Part shown: piece by piece, positions 10,601-19,200 of the stretch
Numbering within the stretch: position 1 is the first letter of the stretch
Layout of the letters: every line of letters begins with the position of its first letter
Source of the DNA: Anisus vortex
Lineage: Eukaryota; Mollusca; Gastropoda; Planorbidae
NCBI GenBank assembly: GCA_949126835.1
Contig: CASBPS010000159.1
Span: 186,001 to 250,000, forward strand
DNA: 64,000 nucleotides
Direction: 5' to 3'
Notes under the pieces: model-generated
Told to the model about the DNA's origin: nothing
Seen by the model: the letters and a program-made list of their open reading frames with translations, nothing else
The model's database searches: none
Translations under genes and position numbers: made by a program

Positions 10601-11321
10601 TGTCTGTTAAGATAAAGTTATGAAACTTTTGTCTGTAATAATCCTCAGAGTGAATAAAGAATTTAATTAACTGTTCTTTGATAATGGCATAATCAGTTAT
10701 TTCTTTATCAATATGTGATAGTGCTTCCCTACCCTTATCTTTCAATTGTGGGATAAGGTGAATGTAATATTCTGAAATGGGAATCCCATATCCTTTACAT
10801 GTTGCTTCAAATAAATTTAGAAAATCAACAATTTTCTCTTTTCCATTAAAAGGAGGCATTTTGAATCTAACACCATGTTTTGATTTTTCATTATTTGTTT
10901 GCTCAACTTTAGTATTTTGTAATTTAGCCAACTCCAATTCATGAGTTAATTTTAGTTGAGTTTCTTTCAATTGAGTTTCTCTCAACTTTTTTTCTTTTTC
11001 TTTATTCAATTGTAATTCTTTTTCTTTTAATTCTAGTGCTTTCAATTCTTTTTCTTTATTCATTTCTAGTTCTTTTAATTCTTTTTCTTTATTTATTTCT
11101 AGTTCTTTTAATTCTTTTTCTTTATTTATTTCTAGTTCTTTTTGTTTAATTTCATGAGCTCTTAATTCTGCTCGTTCATCTCTTTCCTTATCTGCTAATT
11201 CTTTTTTCAATTGTTTAACTTTATTTTCAACAAATTCCTGATATTCTTTCTTATCAGTAATACCATATTCTTTTGCCAACAATTTAGCCTCATCATAGAG
11301 TAATTGAACCTTTGACTCCAT
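7608..11321 (-). CDS. Gag-protease-integrase polyprotein without reverse transcriptase
   Basis: An intact 1,237-residue ORF. The start ATG at 11321 has A at -3 and G at +4. Visible regions: charged coiled coil at residues 1-145; Gag/SCAN-like region 155-320; Arg-rich 333-352; CCHC zinc knuckle (C364, C367, H372, C377); Asn/Phe-rich repeats 386-460; aspartic protease with RDTGSS at 502-507 and LIIG at 568-571; a second Gag-like stretch 655-722; integrase zinc finger (H810, H817, C847, C850); integrase core D880, D940, E976 (35 residues between the last two); GPF at 1114-1116; and a duplicated C-terminal motif 1163-1232. No YxDD-type RT motif or RNase H motif is present, and only about 240 residues separate protease and integrase, too few for RT plus RNase H. 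By family knowledge it would assemble particles, self-cleave and integrate cDNA; reverse transcription would need a helper. A domesticated host gene is less likely given the LTRs and target duplication. Confidence 0.93.
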   Translation of the reverse strand: MESKVQLLYDEAKLLAKEYGITDKKEYQEFVENKVKQLKKELADKERDERAELRAHEIKQKELEINKEKELKELEINKEKELKELEMNKEKELKALELKEKELQLNKEKEKKLRETQLKETQLKLTHELELAKLQNTKVEQTNNEKSKHGVRFKMPPFNGKEKIVDFLNLFEATCKGYGIPISEYYIHLIPQLKDKGREALSHIDKEITDYAIIKEQLIKFFIHSEDYYRQKFHNFILTDKIEPRAFVSEVKTFLLTWLDLVKIDTKNPNEIIEIMVVDKVLEQASKPLFTHIMERKVKTVENLIDAISNFKDSHPNVELTKQNQTVNTIQHRRRSYSPPRSRHNQFGNRKKFGNQPKSNNYRCIFCNGTNHSSEYCYRNNNARGRNFNPNFNRSNVDHRGFSNQNFSNFDNRNFPNQNFSNFGNRNMPNQNFSNNNVPNQHVGRQDFPNTQNRPQSNFQNRRNRGKLNNSTSQSNNVIFENRGQLILFPAYVEGKTTYCLRDTGSSIICIDESIIPNQKPTNIIRVDTIKLGNGSTVNCPVTIIDIDCPWLTGKAEAAIMKNCVAPLIIGNSFNVKHDNSFDIFQKWMNEKSNDLNLKPVLLQNEKLVDLPEQEFYPALQTFNFLQTIGKSENNILNETPNIDLSINNEKDNPIPKWNGTEKLEQYVSKFESQCEINNVPKELHAISLCRHLEGHKQIFNIAKNQISDFTKMKSEILSYIDSPHKKETQIKKTENISLINMPFDELTLKKEQKEDLYIIKMVSEIEKGQVKNKNIEIINGILCRKDTKLDVTQIVIPKTLTVKVMQISHNNALSGHLSSKKTVCKLKKNFWWPKMEKDLKTFIKSCDTCLRHNKKDSKHKAPIQMTDTINKPFYKIAVDIIGPMKQTKTTKAKFALTIIDMGSRWIEVVPLREITAERVCNALLPIFCRFGFPKFILSDNGTQFKSSLTQAFAQMLKITQIFSSIYHPESNGMIERANQTIKQMITKVCEDHPFEWDDYLPAILFAYRQSVHESTGFTPFELVLGKNPNGPLDNFKSELLGLKEKKMSPFDLVNKTEKHMKTAYEFAVQKNEEIKSKTLIRENIHKNMRKLEVGNKVLVYLPIGSGNTMEWKGPFEIMHKLSDVTYKVNINNKEKIVHLNNLRTYEENKVIEKKSEDDLIIENKSEYDISKSEHAKMTLNKCCSILKSYNRENKSKMIEIENKPDNDISKSEHRKITLRKCCEILRNFSRELRYNQ
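7626..7835 (-). repeat. Tandem duplicated 31-residue motif in the integrase tail
   Basis: Residues 1163-1193 and 1202-1232 of the polyprotein are direct repeats with 20 of 31 positions identical. They share a D-I-S-K-S-E-H core and a K-C-C-x-I-L element, and are offset by 39 codons (117 bp). They lie after the GPF module, where many Gypsy integrases carry a chromodomain; I see no chromodomain here. Function is unknown; the paired cysteines and basic residues would suit a nucleic-acid or protein-binding tail. Confidence 0.8.
8372..8894 (-). other. Integrase zinc finger and catalytic core
   Basis: On the minus strand this encodes the H2C2 finger (H810 to C850) followed by the DDE core. The catalytic codons are at 8682-8684 (D880), 8502-8504 (D940) and 8394-8396 (E976). 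Spacing between the last two is 35 residues, the classical retroviral and Ty3 arrangement. All required residues are present and the frame is open, so the integrase is predicted competent. Confidence 0.92.
9156..9359 (-). other. Second Gag-like stretch in the RT position
   Basis: Residues 655-722 of the polyprotein. An ungapped alignment of residues 155-193 with 655-693 gives 12 identities in 39, including P, N-G, E-K, F-E, C and P, with F/W, I/L, F/Y and L/V conservative pairs. Further on, an I-x-D motif recurs after a one-residue shift. This is the pattern of a Gag capsid N-terminal or SCAN-like fold. It sits between protease and integrase, where RT and RNase H normally lie. Duplication inside the ORF is inferred; remote structural comparison would settle it. 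Confidence 0.6.
9801..9818 (-). other. Aspartic protease active site
   Basis: Encodes R-D-T-G-S-S (residues 502-507), with the catalytic aspartate codon at 9813-9815. It is followed by a hydrophobic-hydrophobic-G element (LIIG, residues 568-571), as in retroviral-type pepsin-like proteases. One active-site copy implies a dimeric enzyme. Confidence 0.88.
10014..10121 (-). repeat. 39-bp coding repeats, Asn/Phe-rich linker
   Basis: Residues 401-436 repeat with a 13-residue period, containing NQNFSNF and NRN elements, directly after the CCHC knuckle. Such Asn/Gly/Arg-rich tails often accompany nucleocapsid regions and bind RNA; that role is inferred here. The repeat looks like replication slippage within the ORF that kept frame. 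Confidence 0.75.
10191..10232 (-). other. CCHC zinc knuckle of the nucleocapsid region
   Basis: Encodes C-x2-C-x4-H-x4-C (C364, C367, H372, C377), the retroviral nucleocapsid knuckle that binds element RNA. There is a single knuckle with an Arg-rich stretch just before it. Confidence 0.9.
11043..11141 (-). repeat. 33-bp coding repeats in the Gag coiled coil
   Basis: Residues 61-93 consist of three 11-residue units of the form K-E-L-E-[I/M]-N-K-E-K-E-L, followed by two degenerate units to about residue 113. The highly charged Lys/Glu composition predicts a long alpha-helical coiled coil or single alpha helix ahead of the Gag core. The plus strand appears as runs of TTCTTTTTCTTTATT. Confidence 0.85.
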
Positions 11322-11892
11322 TATTGTTTATTATGAATGTCAAGATTTATTATATTATAGTACAGTACAATTATTATAATGCACTATTTTATAGTACAGC
11401 AATGTTTTATTCCTATACTGGATGGCAATATTTATTAATTACTGAATGAGCATTTTTATATTACTGAATGACAATATTTATTAAATACAGAATGAGCAGT
11501 CATATAATATCACAGCAACTTTTTTTTTTAATCCTATGCTGTAGTAAAATGTTTATAATTCAGAATGCAAAATGCTAGAATGTCAACAAGTATGCTAAGC
11601 CAAGACACATTTTCAATTATGGCTTGTTTATTTTATTATTATTAGCAATTTTATAGTAGAGTTTAAAGCAAGTGCAAGTCACTTTTTATTATTGTGACTT
11701 ATTATTACTATATAGGTTGCACAATTATTTTCCGCAAAGCAATGTACAATCTTATTATTACCAATGGTAGCACATAGATAATATTATTATTATTATTGAG
11801 GATGGCATATAACAATTAGATTAATGTTATCATAAGCCACTATGATATTATTCTTATGAGCAATTGAAATGGATGTAATTATTATCAGTATT

Positions 11893-11935
11893 GGAAGTAC
11901 ATTTTCATTGTGATTACTGGAAGTACATTTTCATT
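11893..11935. repeat. 17-bp direct repeat in the leader
   Basis: GGAAGTACATTTTCATT occurs at 11893-11909 and again at 11919-11935, 26 bp apart. It is a local slippage or duplication product in the element leader; no function is assigned. Confidence 0.8.
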
Positions 11936-12072
11936 AATGCCAATACACAATAATTTTACTATAATTAATAGCAATGTAAATTCTAGATAATATTATTACA
12001 GTAGCACTGCAAAGCACAATATTATTTTTATTTAGGTTATTTTACCTGTTATATTGTGAATATTTTGTACAT

Positions 12073-12130
12073 TTGTAGTTACATGTATTAGATATCAATT
12101 ATTATTTTGTTAATTGTAGTTACATGTATT
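12073..12130. repeat. 17-bp direct repeat in the leader
   Basis: TTGTAGTTACATGTATT occurs at 12073-12089 and 12114-12130, 41 bp apart. It includes the palindrome ACATGT. No function is assigned. Confidence 0.8.
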
Positions 12131-12960
12131 TGGGCACTACTTAAATTATATAGTTATGAATGTGAATATTCATATTATTATTATCTAGGTGAACTTATTA
12201 TTGTTAATGTTCTTACCATAGACCATTATACTCAGAGAGCAAAAACTAACCAATGCATATTAATGATATCTCAAAAAATACACAACAAAAAAAATTATAT
12301 CAAGTAACAATAGAAAAAAAACACAATCACAATACACTAATGCTGCTTGGACCACAAATGATAGAGGAATTTCTGACAAAGAATAACGACATGTATAACA
12401 TTGACAAGACTATAGTAATTTTACTTTAATAATTCTTAACAATAACAAACAAAGTCAAGACAACTAACAGAAATAACCCTAACAAAGAATCATTTCTAAT
12501 CAATCTCTTTTAAGAAATAGAAATAGATGATAGACAGAATAAGAATAGACAAGAGATTTATTTTAGAAAGTCCCGCCAACCAGAGCCCGCTTTATACATA
12601 AATAATACATATATATATATATAATTCATACTAATGAATGTAAAAAATATGATTAAATTAAAGATTACTTAATAATCCAAATGAAAACACATTCACTGTA
12701 TGAAATTACTGCAATGTAAATCCAGAGTAGAAATCCAGAAGAAACTTAATTAATTATTTAATAATCCAATGAATGTTCACACTGTATCAAGTTGAGTTGC
12801 TTCAAGTTTCCACTTCAGTATGGTATAATCCAATTTTAGAATGAACACAAGAAAAAAATGTATACCATTAATTAAAATTAATGTCAAAGTCTTTGGTATA
12901 CAGATTAAATATTAATTATATTTAAAGTTATTTAATGTTATTTATTTATCTTCCGATAAG

Positions 12961-13034
12961 CACATCGGACTTCAACACATCAGATTTCAACACCTGGTCG
13001 TGTCACATCGGATTTGAACATCGGACTTGAACAT
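12961..13034. repeat. Degenerate short tandem repeats near the primer-site end of the leader
   Basis: Four or five imperfect copies of a unit of about 15 bp of the form ACATCGGACTTCAAC, with variants ACATCAGATTTCAAC, ACATCGGATTTGAAC and ATCGGACTTGAAC, interrupted by CTGGTCGTGTC. Clustering about 350-430 bp downstream of the 5' LTR makes it a candidate RNA structural or protein-binding element; this is inference. Confidence 0.65.
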
Positions 13035-13367
13035 ATGTATATAGTTTAGGTTCCTTGTTGATAACATGTGGGAACGAAACTTTTTCCGGTTGCAAATATT
13101 AAATAATGATCTGCGTATAGTCACTTTTTTTCGATTTTTTGTATCGAATTTTCCAATGATGAAATATTTGTCATCGGTGTACAAATGTTATATTTTCTTA
13201 GAGCTATTATAGTGCTCAATCATATAAATAGTATATGTATTTGAAATAATTGACTCAGGCTTCAGTTTTGTTCAAAAACTGGTACTCACATAATTTTCCA
13301 TGTGGTTTGTAGTACGTCTTCAAAAAGTTTCGAATTTGAACATAATATTATATCCTTCAGCTTCTCT

Positions 13368-13385
13368 CTCCGTTAGCTGCCACCA
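13368..13385 (-). other. Primer binding site candidate
   Basis: On the minus strand, four bases after the 5' LTR end, the sequence TGGTGGCAGCTAACGGAG begins with TGG, complementary to a tRNA CCA end. Position and start fit a tRNA primer site. I could not assign the tRNA with confidence. Confidence 0.6.
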
Positions 13386-13389
13386 AACC

Positions 13390-13844
13390 TGTTGATGTCC
13401 TATTATTATTATTGGACTATCAAACATTACCACCAGTCTTCTCAGAGTATTTGAGTTGCAGTAGCTGAATTATTTGATTGATTTGAACATCAAAATGGAC
13501 GACATCACCACAATATAAATTCCAAACTTGTAAATAATAAAAGAACGACTTATTGCAGCATATTATTTAATAACAATTCATTAACAGTTGACACTTCACA
13601 TCCAATGAACAAATATAGCTTTATAGTATCAACATAATACACAATTTTATTTATTTTTCCTGAGTCTAAAATAATGCCTGCGTTCCTTGTGAGTTATGAG
13701 AAAAGACTGCTGACCGCATGGACAGTCACTTGACTATATCTACTTCCGATATAGGTTTTCTTAATATCCAAAAATGGGTTTTATTTCGACTTTTTAATTA
13801 TTAATATAGCTACTACCTATATATTATTTTATGGCTTCATAGCA
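13390..13844 (-). repeat. LTR, 5' in element orientation
   Basis: 455 bp, with TG...CA termini, and two mismatches to the left LTR (13421 and 13711). It should hold the promoter for the minus-strand transcript. A TATAAAG sequence on that strand lies at 13619-13625 and is the best core-promoter candidate, but the start site is not determined. Confidence 0.95.
13619..13625 (-). promoter_or_regulatory. TATA-like box in the 5' LTR
   Basis: TATAAAG on the minus strand, about 220 bp from the upstream LTR end and about 230 bp before the LTR-leader border. The same sequence is at 6170-6176 in the other LTR. In such AT-rich DNA a match can be chance. Confidence 0.35.
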
Positions 13845-13849
13845 GTTAC
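13845..13849. repeat. Target site duplication, right copy (GTTAC)
   Basis: Direct repeat of 5936-5940, directly after the right LTR. The satellite monomer resumes in register from here (GTTACTAAGTGCGG). Confidence 0.93.
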
Positions 13850-16239
13850 TAAGTGCGGGGCTATAGCAGACGAAATCGGAGCTAGTCACCAATTTTATCT
13901 TCAATTTTAAAAAGGTTACTAAGTGCGGGGCTATAGCAGACGAAATCGGAGCTAGTCACCAATTTTATCTTCAATTTTAAAAAGGTTACTAAGTGCGGGG
14001 CTATAGCAGACGAAATCGGAGCTAGTCACCAATTTTATCTTCAATTTTAAAAAGGTTACTGAGTGCGGGGCTATAGCAGACGAAATCGGAGCTAGTCACC
14101 AATTTTATCTTCAATTTTAAAAAGGTTACTAAGTGCGGGGCTATAGCAGACTAAAACAGAGCTAGTCAACAATTTTATCTTCAATTTTAAAAAGGTTACT
14201 ATGTGCAGGGCTATAGCAGACGAAATCAGAGCTAGTCACCAATTTTATCTTCAATTTTAAAAAGGTTACTAAGTGCGGGACTAAAGCAGACGAAATCGGA
14301 GCTAGTCACCAATTTTATTTTCAATTTTAAAAAGGTAACTAGGTGCGGGGATATAGCAGACGAAATCGGAGCTAGTCACCAATTTTATCTTCAATTTTAA
14401 AAAGGTTACTAAGTGCGGGGCTATAGCAGACGAAATCGGAGCTAGTCACCAATTTTATCTTTAATTGTAAAATGGTTACTAGGTGCGGGGCTATAGCAGG
14501 CAAAATCGGAGCTAGTCATCAATTTTATCTTCAATTTTAAAAAGGTTACTAAGTGCGGGGCTATAGCAGACAAAATCAGACCTAGTCACCAATTTTATCT
14601 TCAATTTTAAAAAGGTTACTAAGTGCGGGGCTATAGCAGACGAAATCGGAGCTAGTTGCCAATTTTATCTTCAATTTTTAAAAAGGTTACTGAATGCGGG
14701 GCTATAGCAGACGAAATCGAAGCTAGTCACCAATTTTATCTTCAATTTTAAAAAGGTTATTAAATGCGGGACTATAGCAGACGAAATCGGAGCTAGTCAC
14801 GAAATTTATCTTCAATTTTAAAAAGGTTACTAAGTGCGGGGCTATAGCAGACGAAATCAGAGCTAGTCACCAATTTTATCTTCAATTTTAAAAAGGTTAC
14901 TAAGTGCGGGGCTATAGCAGACGAAATCGGAGCTAGTCACCAAATTTATCTTCAATTTTTAAAAAGGTTACTAAGTGCAGGGCTATAGCCGACGAAATCG
15001 AAGCTAGTCACCAATTTTATCTTTAATTTTAAAAAGGTTACTAAATGCGATGCTATAGCAGACGAAATAAGAGCGAGTCACCAATTTTATCTTCAATTTT
15101 AAAAACGTTACTAATTGCGGGGATATAGCAAACGAAATCGGAGCTAGTCACTAATTTTATCTTCAATTTAATAACGTTACTAAGTGCGGGGCTATAGCAG
15201 ACGAAATCGGAGCTAGTCACCAAATTTATCTTCAATTTTTAAAAAGGTTACTAAGTGCGGGGCTATAACAGACGAAATCGGAGCTAGTCACCAATTTTAT
15301 CTTCAATTTTAAAAAGGTTACTAAATTCGGGGCTATAGCAGACGAAATCGGAGCTAGTCACCAATTTTATCTTCAATTTAATAACGTTACTAAGTGCGGG
15401 GCTATAGCAGACGAAATCGGAGCTAGTCAACAATTTTATCTTCAATTTTAAAAAGGTTACTAAGTGCGGGGCTATAGCAGACGAAATCGGAGCTAGTCAC
15501 CAATTTTATCTTCAATTTTAAAAAGGTTACTAAGTGCGGGGCTATAGCAGACAAAATCGGAGCTAGTCACCAATATTTTATCTTCAATTTTAAAAAGGCT
15601 ACTAAGTGCGACGCTATAGCAGACGAAATCGGAGCTAGTCACCAATTTTATCTTCAATTTTTAAAAGGTTACTAAGTGCGGGGCTATAGCAGACGAAATC
15701 GGAGCTAGTCACCAATTTTATCTTAAATTTTAAAAAGGTTACTAAGTGCGGAGCTATAGCAGACGAAATCAGAGCTAGTCACCAATTTTATCTTTAATTT
15801 TAAAATGGTTACTAAGTGCGGGGCTATAGCAGACGAAATCGGAGCTAGTCACCAATTTTATCTTCAATTTTTAAAAAGGTTACTAAGTGCGGGGCTATAG
15901 CAGACGAAATCGAAGCTTGTCACCAATTTTATCTTCAATTATAAAAAGGTTACTAAATTCGGGGCTATAGCAGACGAAATGGGAGCTAGTCACCAAATTT
16001 ATCTTCAATTTTAAAAAGGTTACTAAGTGCGGGGCTATAGCAGACGAAATCAGAGCTAGTCACCAATTTTATCTTCAATTTTAAAAACGTTACTAAGTGC
16101 GGGGATATAGCAAACGAAATCGGAGCTAGTCACTAATTTTATCTTCAATTTAATAACGTTACTAAGTGCGGGGCTATAGCAGACGAAATCGGAGCTAGTC
16201 ACCAAATTTATCTTCAATTTTTAAAAAGGTTACTAAGTG

Positions 16240-19200
16240 CGGGGCTATAACAGACGAAATCGAAGCTAGTCACCAATTTTATCTTCAATTTTAAAAAGGT
16301 TACTAAATTCGGGGCTATAGCAGACGAAATCGGAGCTAGTCACCAATTTTATCTTCAATTTAATAACGTTACTAAGTGCGGGGCTATAGCAGACGAAATC
16401 GGAGCTAGTCAACAATTTTAACTTCAATTTTAAAAAGGTTACTAAGTGCGGGGCTATAGCAGACGAAATCGGAGCTAGTCACCAATTTTATCTTCAATTT
16501 TAAAAAGGTTACTAAGTGCGGGGCTATAGCAGACAAAATCGGAGCTAGTCACCAATTTTATCTTCAATTTTAAAAAGGCTACTAAGTGCGACGCTATAGC
16601 AGACGAAATCGGAGCTAGTCACCAATTTTATCTTCAATTTAATAACGTTAAAAAGTGCGGGCTATAGCAGACGAAATCGGAGCTAGTCAACAATTTTATC
16701 TTCAATTTTAAAAAGGTTACTAAATCGGGGCTATAGCAGACGAAATCGGAGCTAGTCACCAATTTTATCTTCAATTTTAAAAAGGTTACTAAGTGCGGGG
16801 CTATAGCAGACAAAATCGGAGCTAGTCACCAATTTTATCTTCAATTTTAAAAAGGCTACTAAGTGCGACGCTATAGCAGACGAAATCGGAGCTAGTCACC
16901 AATTTTATCTTCAATTTTAAAAAGGTTACTGAGTGCGGGGCTATAGCAGACGAAATCGGAGCTAGTCACCAATTTTATCTTCAATTTTAAAAAGGTTACT
17001 AAGTGCGGGGCTATAGCAGACTAAATCAGAGCTAGTCACCAAATTTATCTTTAATTTATAAAAAGGTTACTAAGTGCGGGACTATAACAGACGAAATCGA
17101 AGCTAGTCACCAATTTTATCTTCAATTTTAAAAAGGTTACTAAATGCGGGGCTATAGCAGACGAAATAAGAGCTAGTCACCCATTTTATCTTCAATTTTT
17201 AAAAGGTTACTAAGTGCGGGGCTATAGCAGACGAAATCGGAGCTGGTCACCAATTTTTTCTTCAATTTTAAAAAGGCTACTAAGTGCGGGGCTATAGCTG
17301 ACGAAATTTGAGCTAGTCACAAATTTTATCTTCAATTTAATAACGTTACTAAGTGCGGGGCTATAGCAGACGAAATCGGAGCTAGTCAACAATTTTATCT
17401 TCAATTTTAAAAGGGTTACTAAGTGCGGGGCTATAGCAGACGAAATCGGAGCTAGTCACCAATTTTATCTTCAATTTTAAAAAGGTTACTAAGTGCGGGG
17501 CTATAGCCGACTAAATCAGAGCTAGTCACCAATTTTAACTTCAATTTTAAAAAGGTTACTAAGTGCAGGGCTATAGCAGACGAAATCGGAGCTAGTCACC
17601 AAAATTATCTTCAATTTTTAAAAAGGTTATACTAAGTGCGGGGCTATAACAGACGAAATCGAAGCTAGTCACCAATTTTATCTTCAATTTTAAAAAGGTT
17701 ACTAAATCGGGGCTATAGCAGACGAAATCGGAGCTAGTCACCAAATTTATCTTCAATTTTAAAAAGGTTACTAAGTGCGACGCTATAGCAGACAAAATCG
17801 GAGCTAGTCACCAATTTTATCATCAATTTTAAAAAGGCTACTAAGTGCGACGCTATAGCAGACGAAATTGGAGCTAGTCACCAATTTTATCTTCAATTTT
17901 TACAAGGTTACTAAGTGCGGGGCTATAGCAGACGAAATCGGAGCTAGTCAACAATTTTATCTTCAATTTTAAAAAGGTTACTAAGTGCGGGGCTATAGCA
18001 GACGAAATCGGAGGTAGTCACCAAATTTATCTTCAATTTTAAAAAGGTTACTAAGTGCGACGCTATAGCAGACAAAATCGGAGCTAGTCACCAATTTTAT
18101 CATCAATTTTAAAAAGGCTACTAAGTGCGACGCTATAGCAGACGAAATCGGAGCTAGTCACCAATTTTATCTTCAATGTTTACAAGGTTACTAAGTGCGG
18201 GGCTATAGCAGACGAAATCGGAGCTAGTCACCAGTTTTATCTTCAATTTTAAAATGGTTACTAAGTGCGGGGCTATAGCAGACAAAATCGGAGCTAGTCA
18301 CCAATTTTATCTTCTATTTTAAAAAGGTTACTAAGTGCGAGGCCATAGCAGACGAATTCAGAGCTAGTCACCAATTTTATCTTCAATTTTAAAAAGGTTA
18401 CTAGGTGCGGGGCTATAGCAGACGAAATCGGAGCTAGTCACCAATTTTATCTTCAATTTTATAAAGGTTACTAAACGCGGGACTAAAGCAGACGAAATCG
18501 GAGCTAGTCACCAATTTTATCTTCAATTTTAAAAAGGTTACTAAGTGCGGGGCTATAGCAGACAAAATTGGAGCTAGTCACCAATTTTATCTTCAATTTT
18601 AAAAAGGTTACTAAGTGCGGGGCTATAGCAGACGAAATCGGAGCTAGTCACCAATTTTATCTTCAATTTTAAAAAGGTTACTAAGTGCGGGGCTATAGCA
18701 GACGAAATCGGAGCTAGTCACCAATTTTATCTTCAATTTTAAAAAGGTTACTGAGTGCGGGGCTATAGCAGACAAAATCGGAGCTAGTCACCAATTTTAT
18801 CTTCAATTTTAAAAAGGTTACTAAGTGCGGGGCTATAGCAGACTAAACCAGAGCTAGTCAACAATTTTATCTTCAATTTTAAATAGGTTACTATGTGCAG
18901 GGCTATAGCAGACGAAATCAGAGCTAGTCGCCAATTTTATCTTCAATTTTAAAAAGGTTACTAAGTGCGGGGCTATAACAGACGAAATCGAAGCTAGTCA
19001 CCAATTTTATCTTCAATTTTAAAAAGGTTACTAAATTCGGGGCTATAGCAGACGAAATCGGAGCTAGTCACCAATTTTATCTTCAATTTAATAACGTTAC
19101 TAAGTGCGGGGCTATAGCAGACGAAATCGGAGCTAGTCAACAATTTTATCTTCAATTTTAAAAAGGTTACTAAGTGCGGGGCTATAGCAGACGAAATCGG

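Larger units (their letters stand above)
11322..13389 (-). other. Long noncoding 5' leader of the retroelement
   Basis: 2,068 bp between the 5' LTR and the ATG, AT-rich, with no ORF longer than about 66 codons and no recognisable protein motif. It contains several short direct repeats (separate entries), a TA run at about 12609-12622 and many ATT runs. Packaging and dimerisation signals, or an intron that shortens the leader, would be expected here, but I cannot identify them. Confidence 0.7.
5941..13844 (-). mobile_element. Ty3/Gypsy-type LTR retrotransposon lacking RT/RNase H
   Basis: A complete 7,904-bp element inserted in the satellite and read on the minus strand. It has two 455-bp LTRs (TG...CA ends), a 5-bp GTTAC target duplication, a primer-site candidate next to the 5' LTR and a G-rich tract next to the 3' LTR. 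One uninterrupted ORF encodes Gag-like, protease and integrase regions. Reverse transcriptase and RNase H are missing from the whole element, although the ORF is not broken. This makes it structurally non-autonomous while keeping its own capsid-like, protease and integrase parts. The protease-to-integrase order and the GPF module after the integrase fit the Ty3/Gypsy group. No envelope-like ORF is present. The near-identical LTRs point to a recent insertion. Confidence 0.95.

Noticed and set aside
7608..11321. Domesticated host gene derived from a retroelement
   Set aside because: The ORF lies between near-identical LTRs with a perfect target duplication inside satellite DNA, which is a recent mobile insertion rather than a stable host locus.
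12987..13184. 65-codon frame in the retroelement leader (also 12107-12307 on the plus strand)
   Set aside because: No motif, overlaps degenerate repeats, and is a length expected by chance in AT-rich DNA.
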